6,112 bases of DNA from Nitriliruptorales bacterium (GTDB taxonomy: Bacteria > Actinomycetota > Nitriliruptoria > Euzebyales > Egibacteraceae): positions 1-6,112 of the forward strand of contig SKPY01000478.1 of assembly GCA_007119305.1 (NCBI GenBank), given 5' to 3'. The stretch's first letter is position 1, and each line of letters begins with the position of its first letter. The notes beneath the pieces were generated by a model, which was not told the origin of the DNA, did no database searches, and saw only the letters and a program-made list of their open reading frames with translations. The position numbers were made by a program, and so were the translations under genes. Positions 1-5,193 of this stretch are shown here, piece by piece.

Positions 1-1098
1 CGCGTCGCCGCGCTCACGCTCACCATGCTCGACGTCGGGCAGGGCGACGCGGTGCTCGTGGAGGTCCCGGCCGCGCACGGCCTGCCAGCCGTGCGCATGC
101 TGGTCGATGCCGGGCCCGACGCCGACGCGGCGCTCGCGCATCTGCGCGCGCGCCGTATCCGCCGCCTCGACGCGGTCGCGCTCTCGCACCCGCATCACGA
201 CCACAGCGGCGGGCTGCCCGCCGTGCTGCGCCGCCTCGACGTCGGCACCCTGTTCGTCGATCCCCACCCCCTCGATGACCGCGCGGCCCTGTCCGCCCAC
301 GAGACGCACGCGGTCGCCAGGCAGCGCGGCATCCCGGTGGTGCCGCTCGAGCGTGGGGAGACGGTCGAGCTCGGCGCCGCCCGCCTGGCCGTCCTCTCAC
401 CACCGGGCGACGGGTCGGTCGGCACCGACCTCAACGAGATCTCGCTCGTGCTGCGCCTCGACCACCCCGACGGCCGCGTGCTGCTCACCGGAGACGCCGA
501 GATCCTCGCGCAGACGCTGCTCCTGCAGGACACGGACGCGCTGCGCGCCGACGTGCTCAAGGTCCCCCATCACGGCGGGGACACGAACGCAGCCGGGTTC
601 TTCGACGCCGTCGGCGCGCAACTCGCGCTCGTCGGCGTCGGGCGCGACAACCCCTTCGGGCATCCCCACCCCGCAGTGCTGGACGACCTGGCCGACGCGG
701 CCGCCGGCGTCTACCGCACCGATCTGCACGGCAGCATCACGGTCCGCCTGCGGGGCGGCGTGGCGCGCGTCGCAACGGAGCAGGCACCCGCGGCCGAGAC
801 CCGCGGGACGGTGTCCGCCAAGCGCTGGGGGCCGGTCGCCGCGCACGGTCAGCACGGCTCGTCGGCGGTGATGAGCCCGCCGGCCAGCGTGATCCGCCGC
901 GTGAGGCCGATCCGCTCGGAGAACGCGCGGTCGTGCGAGACCACGAGGAGGGTGCCGTCGAAGCCCTGGAGCGCCTGCTCGAGCTGCTCGGTCGCCTCGA
1001 GGTCGAGGTGGCTCGTGGGTTCGTCCAGCACGAGGCAGTTCGCGCCCCGGGCCATGAGGATCGCGAGCCCCAGCCGGCAGCGCTCACCGGGGGAGTAG
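1..1098 (+). CDS. comEC: ComEC/Rec2 DNA-uptake protein, C-terminal metallo-beta-lactamase-like domain (5' end outside window)
   Basis: The frame is open from base 1, so only the C-terminal 365 residues are present; the N-terminal OB-fold and the membrane Competence domain would lie upstream. In the family, ComEC forms the inner-membrane channel for single-stranded DNA in natural transformation, and this soluble domain is a proposed nuclease. Seen here, numbering from base 1: an entry strand ending MLDVGQGDAVLV (residues 9-20), the metal motif HPHHDH (63-68), LLTGDAE (161-167), KVPHHGG (187-193), NPFGHPHP (near 217-224) and the end strand RTDLHGSITV (239-248). Conserved sequence stops near residue 250. 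The next 115 residues are unlike the family, and the last 83 (bases 849-1098) are antisense to the neighbouring ABC-F gene and rich in Ser and Arg, as antisense translations of ABC ATPases tend to be. The true stop could be 1096-1098 as read, or 869-871 if a one-base error or frameshift exists. Identity of the domain is secure; the C-terminus is not. Confidence 0.93.
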   Translation, partial: RVAALTLTMLDVGQGDAVLVEVPAAHGLPAVRMLVDAGPDADAALAHLRARRIRRLDAVALSHPHHDHSGGLPAVLRRLDVGTLFVDPHPLDDRAALSAHETHAVARQRGIPVVPLERGETVELGAARLAVLSPPGDGSVGTDLNEISLVLRLDHPDGRVLLTGDAEILAQTLLLQDTDALRADVLKVPHHGGDTNAAGFFDAVGAQLALVGVGRDNPFGHPHPAVLDDLADAAAGVYRTDLHGSITVRLRGGVARVATEQAPAAETRGTVSAKRWGPVAAHGQHGSSAVMSPPASVIRRVRPIRSENARSCETTRRVPSKPWSACSSCSVASRSRWLVGSSSTRQFAPRAMRIASPSRQRSPGE

Positions 1099-2474
1099 GA
1101 CCCCACCGGGCGGTGGACGTGCTCAGCGCGCAGGTCGAACTTCGCGAGCAGCGTGCGGGCCTGCGCCTCGGGCCAGCCGAGCGCGGCCTGGAAGCTCGCG
1201 AGCCCGCTCGCGCGGTCGTCGCTCACGAGACCGCCCTGGCGCAGCACTCCGAAGACCGTCGCGGGCCCGCGTCGGACCTGCCCGGCGTCGGGAGCCCGCG
1301 TGCCCGTGATGACCTCGAGCAGCGTCGTCTTGCCCGAGCCGTTGCGGCCGAGCAGTGCCACACGCTCGCCCCAGCGCACGTCGAGCGACACCGGCCCGAG
1401 TGTGAACTCCCCGCGCTGGACGACGGCGCCCAGCACCTCGGCGACCCGATCGCTGCCGCGCTGCGCCGCCTCGAGGCTCAGGCGCAGTTCCCACCCGGTG
1501 CGCGGCTCGCGCTGCGCATCCAGCTGCTCGAGCCGGCGCTCCAGGCGCCGTTGCGCGCGTGCAGCCTGCTCGGACGCGCGCTGGGCGAAGAAGTGCCGCG
1601 CGTGCTTGTCGCCGTCCCGGGGTGGCCGGCGGTCGCGGGTCCGCGCGGCGGCCGCGGCGTGCGCGCCCGCTGCTGTCCGCAGACGCTCGACCTCGTCGAC
1701 GTACGCGCGGTAGCGGGCGTGACGGGCGGCGAGGGCCTGCTCGCGGAGCTCGCGGTACAGGGCGAAGCCGACCCCGTAGACCTCGGCGGTGCGCTCGTGC
1801 TCGTCGATCTCGACGACCGTGGTGGCCACCGCAGCGAGAAACGCGCGGTCGTGCGAGACGATGAGGAACGTCGCAGGCGAGCGCACCACGAACGCCTCGA
1901 GCGCGTCGAGGGCAGGCAGGTCGAGGCTGTTCGTGGGCTCGTCGAGCAGGTAGGCGTCGTACTGCGACGCCAGCACGCCGGCCAGCCCGATGCGCACCTG
2001 CTCCCCGCCGGACAGCGAGCCGACGTCCCGGTCCAGCAGTCCGGCCGGCAGGTCGACCGCCGCGAGCGCCTGTTCGGCGGTGGCCGCGAACGACCATGCC
2101 GTGAGCGCCTCGTAGCGCTCGAACGCGCCGGCGTAGCGCTCCTCGCCGTGCGGCGCACCGGCTGCGAGCGCGGCCTCGGCGGCGCGCAGGTCCTGCTCGG
2201 CCTGCAGCACGCCGCTGCGCAGCTTCAGGAACGCGAGGACGGAGCGGTCCGCGACGAGACCGTAGTCCTGCGGCACGTACGCCGTGTGGGCGGGCCTGCG
2301 GACGGTGCCTGCGTCCGGCTGCAGGCTGCCGGCCGCGATCCGCAGCAGGGTGGTCTTGCCGACCCCGTTCGGGCCGACCAGCGCGGTGCGGGCGCCTGCG
2401 GCGACCGCGAACGTGATGTCGCGCAGCACCGGCGTGTCGTCGAAGGACTTGGCGACGTGGGCGAAGCTCAGCAC
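849..2474 (-). CDS. ABC-F family ATPase (twin ATP-binding cassettes, no membrane domain)
   Basis: A 541-residue protein with two ABC cassettes and no membrane segments, the layout of ABC-F proteins. These bind the ribosomal E site, and act as translation factors or as antibiotic-resistance (ribosome protection) proteins. Cassette 1: Walker A GPNGVGKTT (34-42), signature LSGGEQ (154-159), Walker B ending LLDEP (176-180), H-loop SHDRAF (207-212). A charged, Arg/Ala/Gln-rich linker, probably two helices, spans about 237-325. Cassette 2: Walker A GRNGSGKTT (376-384), signature YSPGER (460-465), Walker B LVLDEP (481-486), H-loop SHDRAF (513-518). Both catalytic Glu residues (179, 485) are present, so ATP hydrolysis looks intact. 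The GTG at 2474 is chosen because GGAG lies 7 bases upstream and the cassette starts there (LSFAHVAKSF); an in-frame GTG at 2513 would add 13 residues but has a poor ribosome-binding site. The general architecture recalls actinobacterial resistance-type ABC-F proteins, but the substrate cannot be told. It stands between comEC and holA on the opposite strand. Confidence 0.93.
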   Translation of the reverse strand: MLSFAHVAKSFDDTPVLRDITFAVAAGARTALVGPNGVGKTTLLRIAAGSLQPDAGTVRRPAHTAYVPQDYGLVADRSVLAFLKLRSGVLQAEQDLRAAEAALAAGAPHGEERYAGAFERYEALTAWSFAATAEQALAAVDLPAGLLDRDVGSLSGGEQVRIGLAGVLASQYDAYLLDEPTNSLDLPALDALEAFVVRSPATFLIVSHDRAFLAAVATTVVEIDEHERTAEVYGVGFALYRELREQALAARHARYRAYVDEVERLRTAAGAHAAAAARTRDRRPPRDGDKHARHFFAQRASEQAARAQRRLERRLEQLDAQREPRTGWELRLSLEAAQRGSDRVAEVLGAVVQRGEFTLGPVSLDVRWGERVALLGRNGSGKTTLLEVITGTRAPDAGQVRRGPATVFGVLRQGGLVSDDRASGLASFQAALGWPEAQARTLLAKFDLRAEHVHRPVGSYSPGERCRLGLAILMARGANCLVLDEPTSHLDLEATEQLEQALQGFDGTLLVVSHDRAFSERIGLTRRITLAGGLITADEPC

Positions 2475-2481
2475 CGGACGG

Positions 2482-2485
2482 CTCC
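2482..2485 (-). promoter_or_regulatory. Ribosome-binding site deciding the ABC-F start
   Basis: On the minus strand GGAG lies 7 bases before the GTG at 2474. The longer alternative start at 2513 has no comparable purine-rich site. This favours the 541-residue protein over the 554-residue one. Confidence 0.6.
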
Positions 2486-2573
2486 GTTCGGCCGGGGACT
2501 GGGACAGGCCCACGGGAGCCGCTGCGCGAGACCACCACCTCCGCCAGGCCCCGGGGGCCGGCGCGCCACCAGA

Positions 2574-2591
2574 GCCGCCCGCGAGGGCGGC
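2574..2591. repeat. GC-rich hairpin in the ABC-F/holA divergent region
   Basis: A perfect 7-bp inverted repeat, GCCGCCC / GGGCGGC, encloses a 4-base loop (GCGA on the plus strand, TCGC on the minus strand). It lies about 100 bases upstream of the ABC-F start and about 100 bases upstream of holA. No T-run follows on either strand, so a classical terminator is unlikely. If the ABC-F transcript begins upstream of it, it would be a leader hairpin. Short GC palindromes are common at this base composition, so the function is open. Confidence 0.45.
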
Positions 2592-2619
2592 GGGTTCGAG
2601 GTGGCGCGACTAGCAGAGG

Positions 2620-2647
2620 TTGCGCATGTCACCGGCCAGCCTAGCGT
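2620..2647 (+). promoter_or_regulatory. Possible holA promoter
   Basis: TTGCGC at 2620-2625 and TAGCGT at 2642-2647 resemble actinobacterial -35 (TTGNNN) and -10 (TANNNT) boxes, with a 16-base spacer. Transcription would start near 2653-2655, about 38 bases before the holA ATG and immediately before the palindrome at 2659-2678. The boxes are degenerate and this is a weak prediction. Confidence 0.3.
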
Positions 2648-2658
2648 CCCCTGGCTCG

Positions 2659-2678
2659 CAGCCGTGCTGGCACGGCTG
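2659..2678. repeat. 20-bp palindrome just upstream of holA
   Basis: CAGCCGTGC and GCACGGCTG are perfect 9-bp inverted arms separated by TG. It ends 13 bases before the holA ATG. Overlapping it is a tandem direct repeat of GCTGGCAC (2666-2673 and 2675-2682). It could be an operator for a dimeric regulator, or form a hairpin at the start of the holA transcript that limits ribosome access. No known regulator motif is recognised. Confidence 0.5.
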
Positions 2679-2691
2679 GCACACTGCGCAC

Positions 2692-3633
2692 ATGGCACGC
2701 CCACCGCTGTACGTGATCGCCGGCCACGAGCTGCTCGTGCGCAGGGCGGCCGAGCAGCTCGTCGACGAGCTGCGCGCCGAGGGCGACATCGAGGTCACCG
2801 ACGTCCGCGCACCCGAGCTCGGCGACGACGGGCTTCCGGACCTGCGGACGGGCTCGCTGTTCGGCGCGCGCCGTGTGGTGCTGGTGCGTGAGGCCGGTGA
2901 GCTGCCCGCCGCGACGGCGAAGGCGCTGCTCGCCGACGTGGAGGCGGCAGCGTTCGACGCGACCGTCATCCTGCTCGCGACCTCGACGGCGCGCATCCAG
3001 AAGGTGGCCCGGGCCGCGAAGGAGCTCGGCGGCCGCATCGACGTCGCGCCCCCGCCCGACTTCGCCACCCGCGGCTGGAAGGACCTCATCGCCGCGGAGT
3101 TCGCCCGGCACGGGCGGACCGCGTCGCGCGAGGCGCTCGACGCGATCGTGGACCACGCCGGCCACGACGTGGACGCGATCGCCGAGAAGGTCGCTCAGGT
3201 CTGCGCGGCGACCCCGACCGGGAGCATCGCTGCCGAGCACGTCGAGCACGTGGTCACCGGGACCGGCAGCCAGGGCTCGTTCGCCATCGCCGACGCCATG
3301 TGCGAGCGGCGCCCCGACGAGGCGCTCGCGCTGCTGCGTGGCTCGCTCGAGGCCGGCGACGACCCGGTCATGGTGCTCGGCGCGCTCGCCTACCGTGTCC
3401 GGGCGGTGGTGGCCGTGGCGGGCCGCATCGAGCCGAAGGCGGCGGGGTTGAGCATCAGCCCCGGGCAGGCGCGGCACCTGGAGCGCTACCGGGCCAACTT
3501 CGGCCCGGGCGAGCTCACCCTGGCCTACCGCACCCTGGCGGAGGCGGACGCCGCCTTGAAGGGCAGCGACCTGCCGCCGGCGCTCGTCATCGAGCGGGCG
3601 GTGGTGCGCATCGCCACCCCCCAGGCAGGCTGA
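2692..3633 (+). CDS. holA: DNA polymerase III, delta subunit (clamp loader)
   Basis: A 313-residue protein matching the delta subunit, the part of the clamp-loader complex that binds and opens the beta sliding clamp at the replication fork. The start fits the family: MARPPLYVIAGHELLVRRAAEQL, an opening strand with a degenerate P-loop-like turn but no functional Walker A (delta does not hydrolyse ATP). Further family features are the TGSLFGARRVVLVREAG segment (about residues 54-70), ILLATSTARIQK (near 93-104), the WKDLI helix opening domain II (near 127), the HAGHDVDAIAEKVAQVC helix (around 157-173), and a C-terminal helical collar domain containing FAIADAMCERRPDEALALLR. The ATG at 2692 is preferred on homology, although its Shine-Dalgarno is poor; an in-frame ATG at 2626 (preceded by AGAGG) and TTG at 2620 would add about 22-24 unrelated residues. 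The TGA stop abuts the stop of the convergent lipoprotein gene. holA near comEC, rpsT and lepA is a common actinobacterial arrangement. Confidence 0.95.
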   Translation: MARPPLYVIAGHELLVRRAAEQLVDELRAEGDIEVTDVRAPELGDDGLPDLRTGSLFGARRVVLVREAGELPAATAKALLADVEAAAFDATVILLATSTARIQKVARAAKELGGRIDVAPPPDFATRGWKDLIAAEFARHGRTASREALDAIVDHAGHDVDAIAEKVAQVCAATPTGSIAAEHVEHVVTGTGSQGSFAIADAMCERRPDEALALLRGSLEAGDDPVMVLGALAYRVRAVVAVAGRIEPKAAGLSISPGQARHLERYRANFGPGELTLAYRTLAEADAALKGSDLPPALVIERAVVRIATPQAG

Positions 3634-3855
3634 TCAGCCGTCCTCGTCAGCGTCCGCCGGCGGCTGGCCGGGGTCGGGCTCCTCGAGCTCGTCGGTGGGG
3701 TCCTGGTGCTCAGGCGGCGGCGGGTCGGCGTGCTCGTCCACCGGCACGCCGTCGTCCGCCGGCCCGGTGGGGACCGCGTCGCCGCCATCACACGCCCCGA
3801 GCGCGAGCACGCCCGCGGCGAGGGCAGCGAGGCTGAGTCGTCGGGTGCGCGGCAT
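3634..3855 (-). CDS. Tiny acidic, proline-rich lipoprotein of unknown function
   Basis: A 73-residue product. The N-terminus is a lipoprotein signal: basic MPRTRR, a hydrophobic stretch (about 7-19), and the lipobox LGAC, with Cys22 the predicted lipidated residue after cleavage by signal peptidase II. The mature 52 residues hold 12 Asp, 6 Glu, 12 Pro, two His and no Lys or Arg, including the run DPPPPEH. It is therefore probably a disordered, strongly negative tail on the outer face of the membrane. A good Shine-Dalgarno (GGAGGT, 6 bases from the ATG) argues that it is a real gene despite its size. It follows the HAD gene in the same direction after an 89-base gap, and its stop abuts the holA stop. 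I recognise no family. A surface spacer or a metal-binding role is conceivable, but nothing shows it. Confidence 0.72.
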   Translation of the reverse strand: MPRTRRLSLAALAAGVLALGACDGGDAVPTGPADDGVPVDEHADPPPPEHQDPTDELEEPDPGQPPADADEDG

Positions 3856-3886
3856 GGGACTACCTCCATCAGGTCTGCGAAGTCCC
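3856..3886 (-). promoter_or_regulatory. Ribosome-binding site within a hairpin, upstream of the lipoprotein gene
   Basis: Reading the minus strand, GGGACT, six bases (TCGCAG), ACCT, a 5-base loop (GATGG), AGGT, AGTCCC and then the ATG. GGGACT pairs with AGTCCC (6 bp) and ACCT with AGGT (4 bp), leaving a 6-base bulge. The Shine-Dalgarno GGAGGT spans the loop and inner stem, so folding would hide most of it. It may limit or control translation of the lipoprotein. The pairing is seen; the regulation is inferred. Confidence 0.45.
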
Positions 3887-3910
3887 GGTATGCCCGCTGC
3901 GCGCGGCGCT

Positions 3911-3929
3911 CATGCGTGCGCGTGCGTAT
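3911..3929. other. Alternating purine-pyrimidine tract
   Basis: Nineteen bases alternate pyrimidine and purine without a break (CATGCGTGCGCGTGCGTAT), mostly GC and GT steps. Such tracts favour Z-DNA under negative supercoiling. It sits in the 89-base gap between the HAD gene and the lipoprotein gene. No other function is visible. Confidence 0.4.
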
Positions 3930-3944
3930 CCCTGCCGGTGGGCG

Positions 3945-4712
3945 TCAGGCGAGCAGCCCGCGGAGGTCGGCGAGGACGTGGTCGGGCGGCGGCTCGGCCG
4001 TCTCGGCGTCGGCCCGGGTGCTGACCCCGGTGAGCACGAGGGCGGTGTCCCAGCCTGCGGCCGCCGCGCCGGCGATGTCGGTCTCGACCCGGTCGCCGAC
4101 GAACAGCCTGGGCTCGGCCCCGAGGCGCCTGGCCGCGGCGTCGAAGAGCGGGCGGCGCGGCTTCCCGGCGATCAGCGGCTCGCGTCCAGTCGCCGCGGTG
4201 AGCGCCGCCAGGATGGCGCCGTTGCCCGGCCAGGCGACGCCGCCCTGCACCGGCAGCGTCACGTCGGCGTTGGTGCCGACGAAGTGCGCTCCCTGCGCCA
4301 GCGCGAGCGTGGCGCGGCGCAGGGCGTCGTAGGTCAGATCCTCATCGAGCCCCACCACGACCGCGTCGGTCTCACCGGGCTCGCGGACGAGCGTGCAGCC
4401 CCGCGCCTCGAGGGCGCAGCGCAGGCCGGCCATGCCGATCACGAGGCACCGGGTGCCGGGCTCGAGCAGCGCCGCAGCGGCCAGCGCGCTCGTCACCACC
4501 GCGTCGGCCTCCGCGGGCATGCCGGCGGCGCCGAGCCAGCCGGCGATCTCCTCGGGGGTCCGCCGGGCGTTGTTCGTGACGAACGCGACCGGCAGACCCC
4601 GGGCGCGCAGGTCCTCGAGGGCAGCGGCGGCACCCGGGATCGCGGCAGCGCCGCGCATGAGCACGCCGTCGATGTCGAGGGCGATCCCCCGGTAGTGGTC
4701 AACGATGGCCAC
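3945..4712 (-). CDS. HAD-IIA family (NagD-like) sugar- or nucleotide-phosphate phosphatase
   Basis: A 255-residue protein, close to the usual 250 of NagD-type HAD hydrolases, which dephosphorylate small metabolites in the cytoplasm using Mg2+. Motif I is LDIDGVL, with Asp13 the expected nucleophile and Asp15 the acid/base. Motif II is VTNN (Thr46). The C2-type cap lies between motifs II and III (about 75-178) and includes GTNADVTLP (146-154). Motif III is GKP (Lys184), and motif IV is FVGDRVETDI (Asp207, Asp212). All catalytic residues are present. The GTG start at 4712 is supported by GGAG 5 bases upstream. It lies 71 bases downstream of rpsT in the same direction, behind a hairpin, and 89 bases before the lipoprotein gene. 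The substrate cannot be inferred; relatives act on nucleotides, glycerol 3-phosphate, phosphoglycolate or 4-nitrophenyl phosphate. Confidence 0.93.
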   Translation of the reverse strand: MAIVDHYRGIALDIDGVLMRGAAAIPGAAAALEDLRARGLPVAFVTNNARRTPEEIAGWLGAAGMPAEADAVVTSALAAAALLEPGTRCLVIGMAGLRCALEARGCTLVREPGETDAVVVGLDEDLTYDALRRATLALAQGAHFVGTNADVTLPVQGGVAWPGNGAILAALTAATGREPLIAGKPRRPLFDAAARRLGAEPRLFVGDRVETDIAGAAAAGWDTALVLTGVSTRADAETAEPPPDHVLADLRGLLA

Positions 4713-4717
4713 GAGTT

Positions 4718-4721
4718 CTCC
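4718..4721 (-). promoter_or_regulatory. Ribosome-binding site for the HAD gene
   Basis: GGAG on the minus strand lies 5 bases before the GTG at 4712. It supports that GTG as the start of the HAD phosphatase and independent translation after rpsT. Confidence 0.6.
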
Positions 4722-4742
4722 GCCGGGCCGCGTGCAGCAGAA

Positions 4743-4762
4743 GGCGCCCTCGCCGGGGCGCC
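4743..4762 (-). terminator. Hairpin downstream of rpsT, likely terminator or attenuator
   Basis: A perfect 7-bp inverted repeat, GGCGCCC / GGGCGCC, with a 6-base loop begins 21 bases after the rpsT stop. On the minus strand it is followed by TTCTGCTGC, which is pyrimidine-rich but not a true T-run. In GC-rich actinobacteria such hairpins often act as terminators without a long U-tail. It may end or reduce transcription from rpsT into the HAD gene. Confidence 0.5.
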
Positions 4763-4783
4763 AGGTGTGCAGCGAGTCGAACG

Positions 4784-5047
4784 CTACGCCAGCGACTGCA
4801 GGCGCTTGGCCATCCTCGACTTCTTGTTCGCCGCGTAGTTGCGGTGCACCACGCCCTTCTCCGCAGCCTTGTCGAGCTTGCGGGCGGCCTCGGCGTACGC
4901 GGCCGCGGCGGCGTCGCGGTCCTCTGCGCCTACCGCGCGGTCGAACTGCTTCATGCGCGTCTTGAGCGTGCTGCGCACGGCCTTGTTGCGCTGCCGGCGC
5001 GTCTCGTTCTGGCGGTTGCGCTTCTCCTGGCTCGCGATGTTCGCCAT
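4784..5047 (-). CDS. rpsT: 30S ribosomal protein S20
   Basis: An 87-residue, strongly basic helical protein of the typical S20 length. S20 binds 16S rRNA early in small-subunit assembly. Diagnostic sequences are the start MANIASQEKRNRQNETRRQRN (here residues 1-21), the SxLKTRMK helix (near 26-33) and the C-terminal VVHRNYAANKKSRMAKRL (around 66-83). The ATG at 5047 fits the family start. GAGG lies 10 bases upstream, a little far but usable. It is transcribed away from lepA, sharing a 162-base intergenic region, as in many actinobacteria. The HAD gene follows in the same direction after a hairpin. Confidence 0.98.
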   Translation of the reverse strand: MANIASQEKRNRQNETRRQRNKAVRSTLKTRMKQFDRAVGAEDRDAAAAAYAEAARKLDKAAEKGVVHRNYAANKKSRMAKRLQSLA

Positions 5048-5119
5048 GGGTGGGTGTCCTCGAGTCGTCGCGGTGCTATCGCGTGGTATCGCCGTGCGGG
5101 CACACGGAGGCGGCCCGAA

Positions 5120-5150
5120 CGTGAGCGGTGGGCCAGTCTAGCCGCTCACG
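5120..5150 (-). promoter_or_regulatory. Possible rpsT promoter inside a 9-bp inverted repeat
   Basis: CGTGAGCGG (5120-5128) and CCGCTCACG (5142-5150) are perfect inverted arms 13 bases apart. Between them the minus strand reads TAGACT (5140-5135), which fits the actinobacterial -10 form TANNNT. Transcription would start near 5129, giving rpsT a leader of about 80 bases. No clear -35 box is seen. A dimeric regulator binding the arms would cover the -10 box; a transcript hairpin is the alternative reading. Confidence 0.4.
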
Positions 5151-5193
5151 GAGCGCGGCGGTAGCGGGACGGTGCCGCGCGCCTGCAGACCGC

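Noticed and set aside
751..1098. ComEC C-terminal tail as a new domain
   Set aside because: Two thirds is antisense to the ABC-F gene and the composition is Ser/Arg-rich; no fold or motif is visible. Better explained as frame read-through.
1123..2538. Long minus-strand frame overlapping the ABC-F gene
   Set aside because: Arg-rich out-of-frame shadow of the ABC-F coding sequence, with no motifs.
2547..2559. GGCCCC-G-GGGGCC palindrome
   Set aside because: A one-base centre and simple GC run make it a weak hairpin, and such sequences are common at this base composition.
2585..2610. GGTTCGA-like sequence suggesting a tRNA T-arm or attachment-site remnant
   Set aside because: The flanking bases do not pair as a T-stem and there is no acceptor, D or anticodon arm.
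2668..2683. TGGCACG resembling a sigma-54 -24 box before holA
   Set aside because: The -12 part (TTGC) is absent, and actinobacteria generally lack sigma-54. The sequence is part of the palindrome and tandem repeat.
933..2891. A 652-residue plus-strand open frame running the full length of the ABC-F gene
   Set aside because: It is longer than the ABC-F gene but has no recognisable motif, an unnatural Arg/Ala/Gly/Glu composition, and exists because GC-rich antisense frames lack stops. The minus-strand frame has all ABC motifs.
3706..4838. Plus-strand frames over the lipoprotein, HAD and rpsT genes
   Set aside because: They are antisense shadows; the minus-strand products have clear signal peptide, HAD motifs and S20 sequence.
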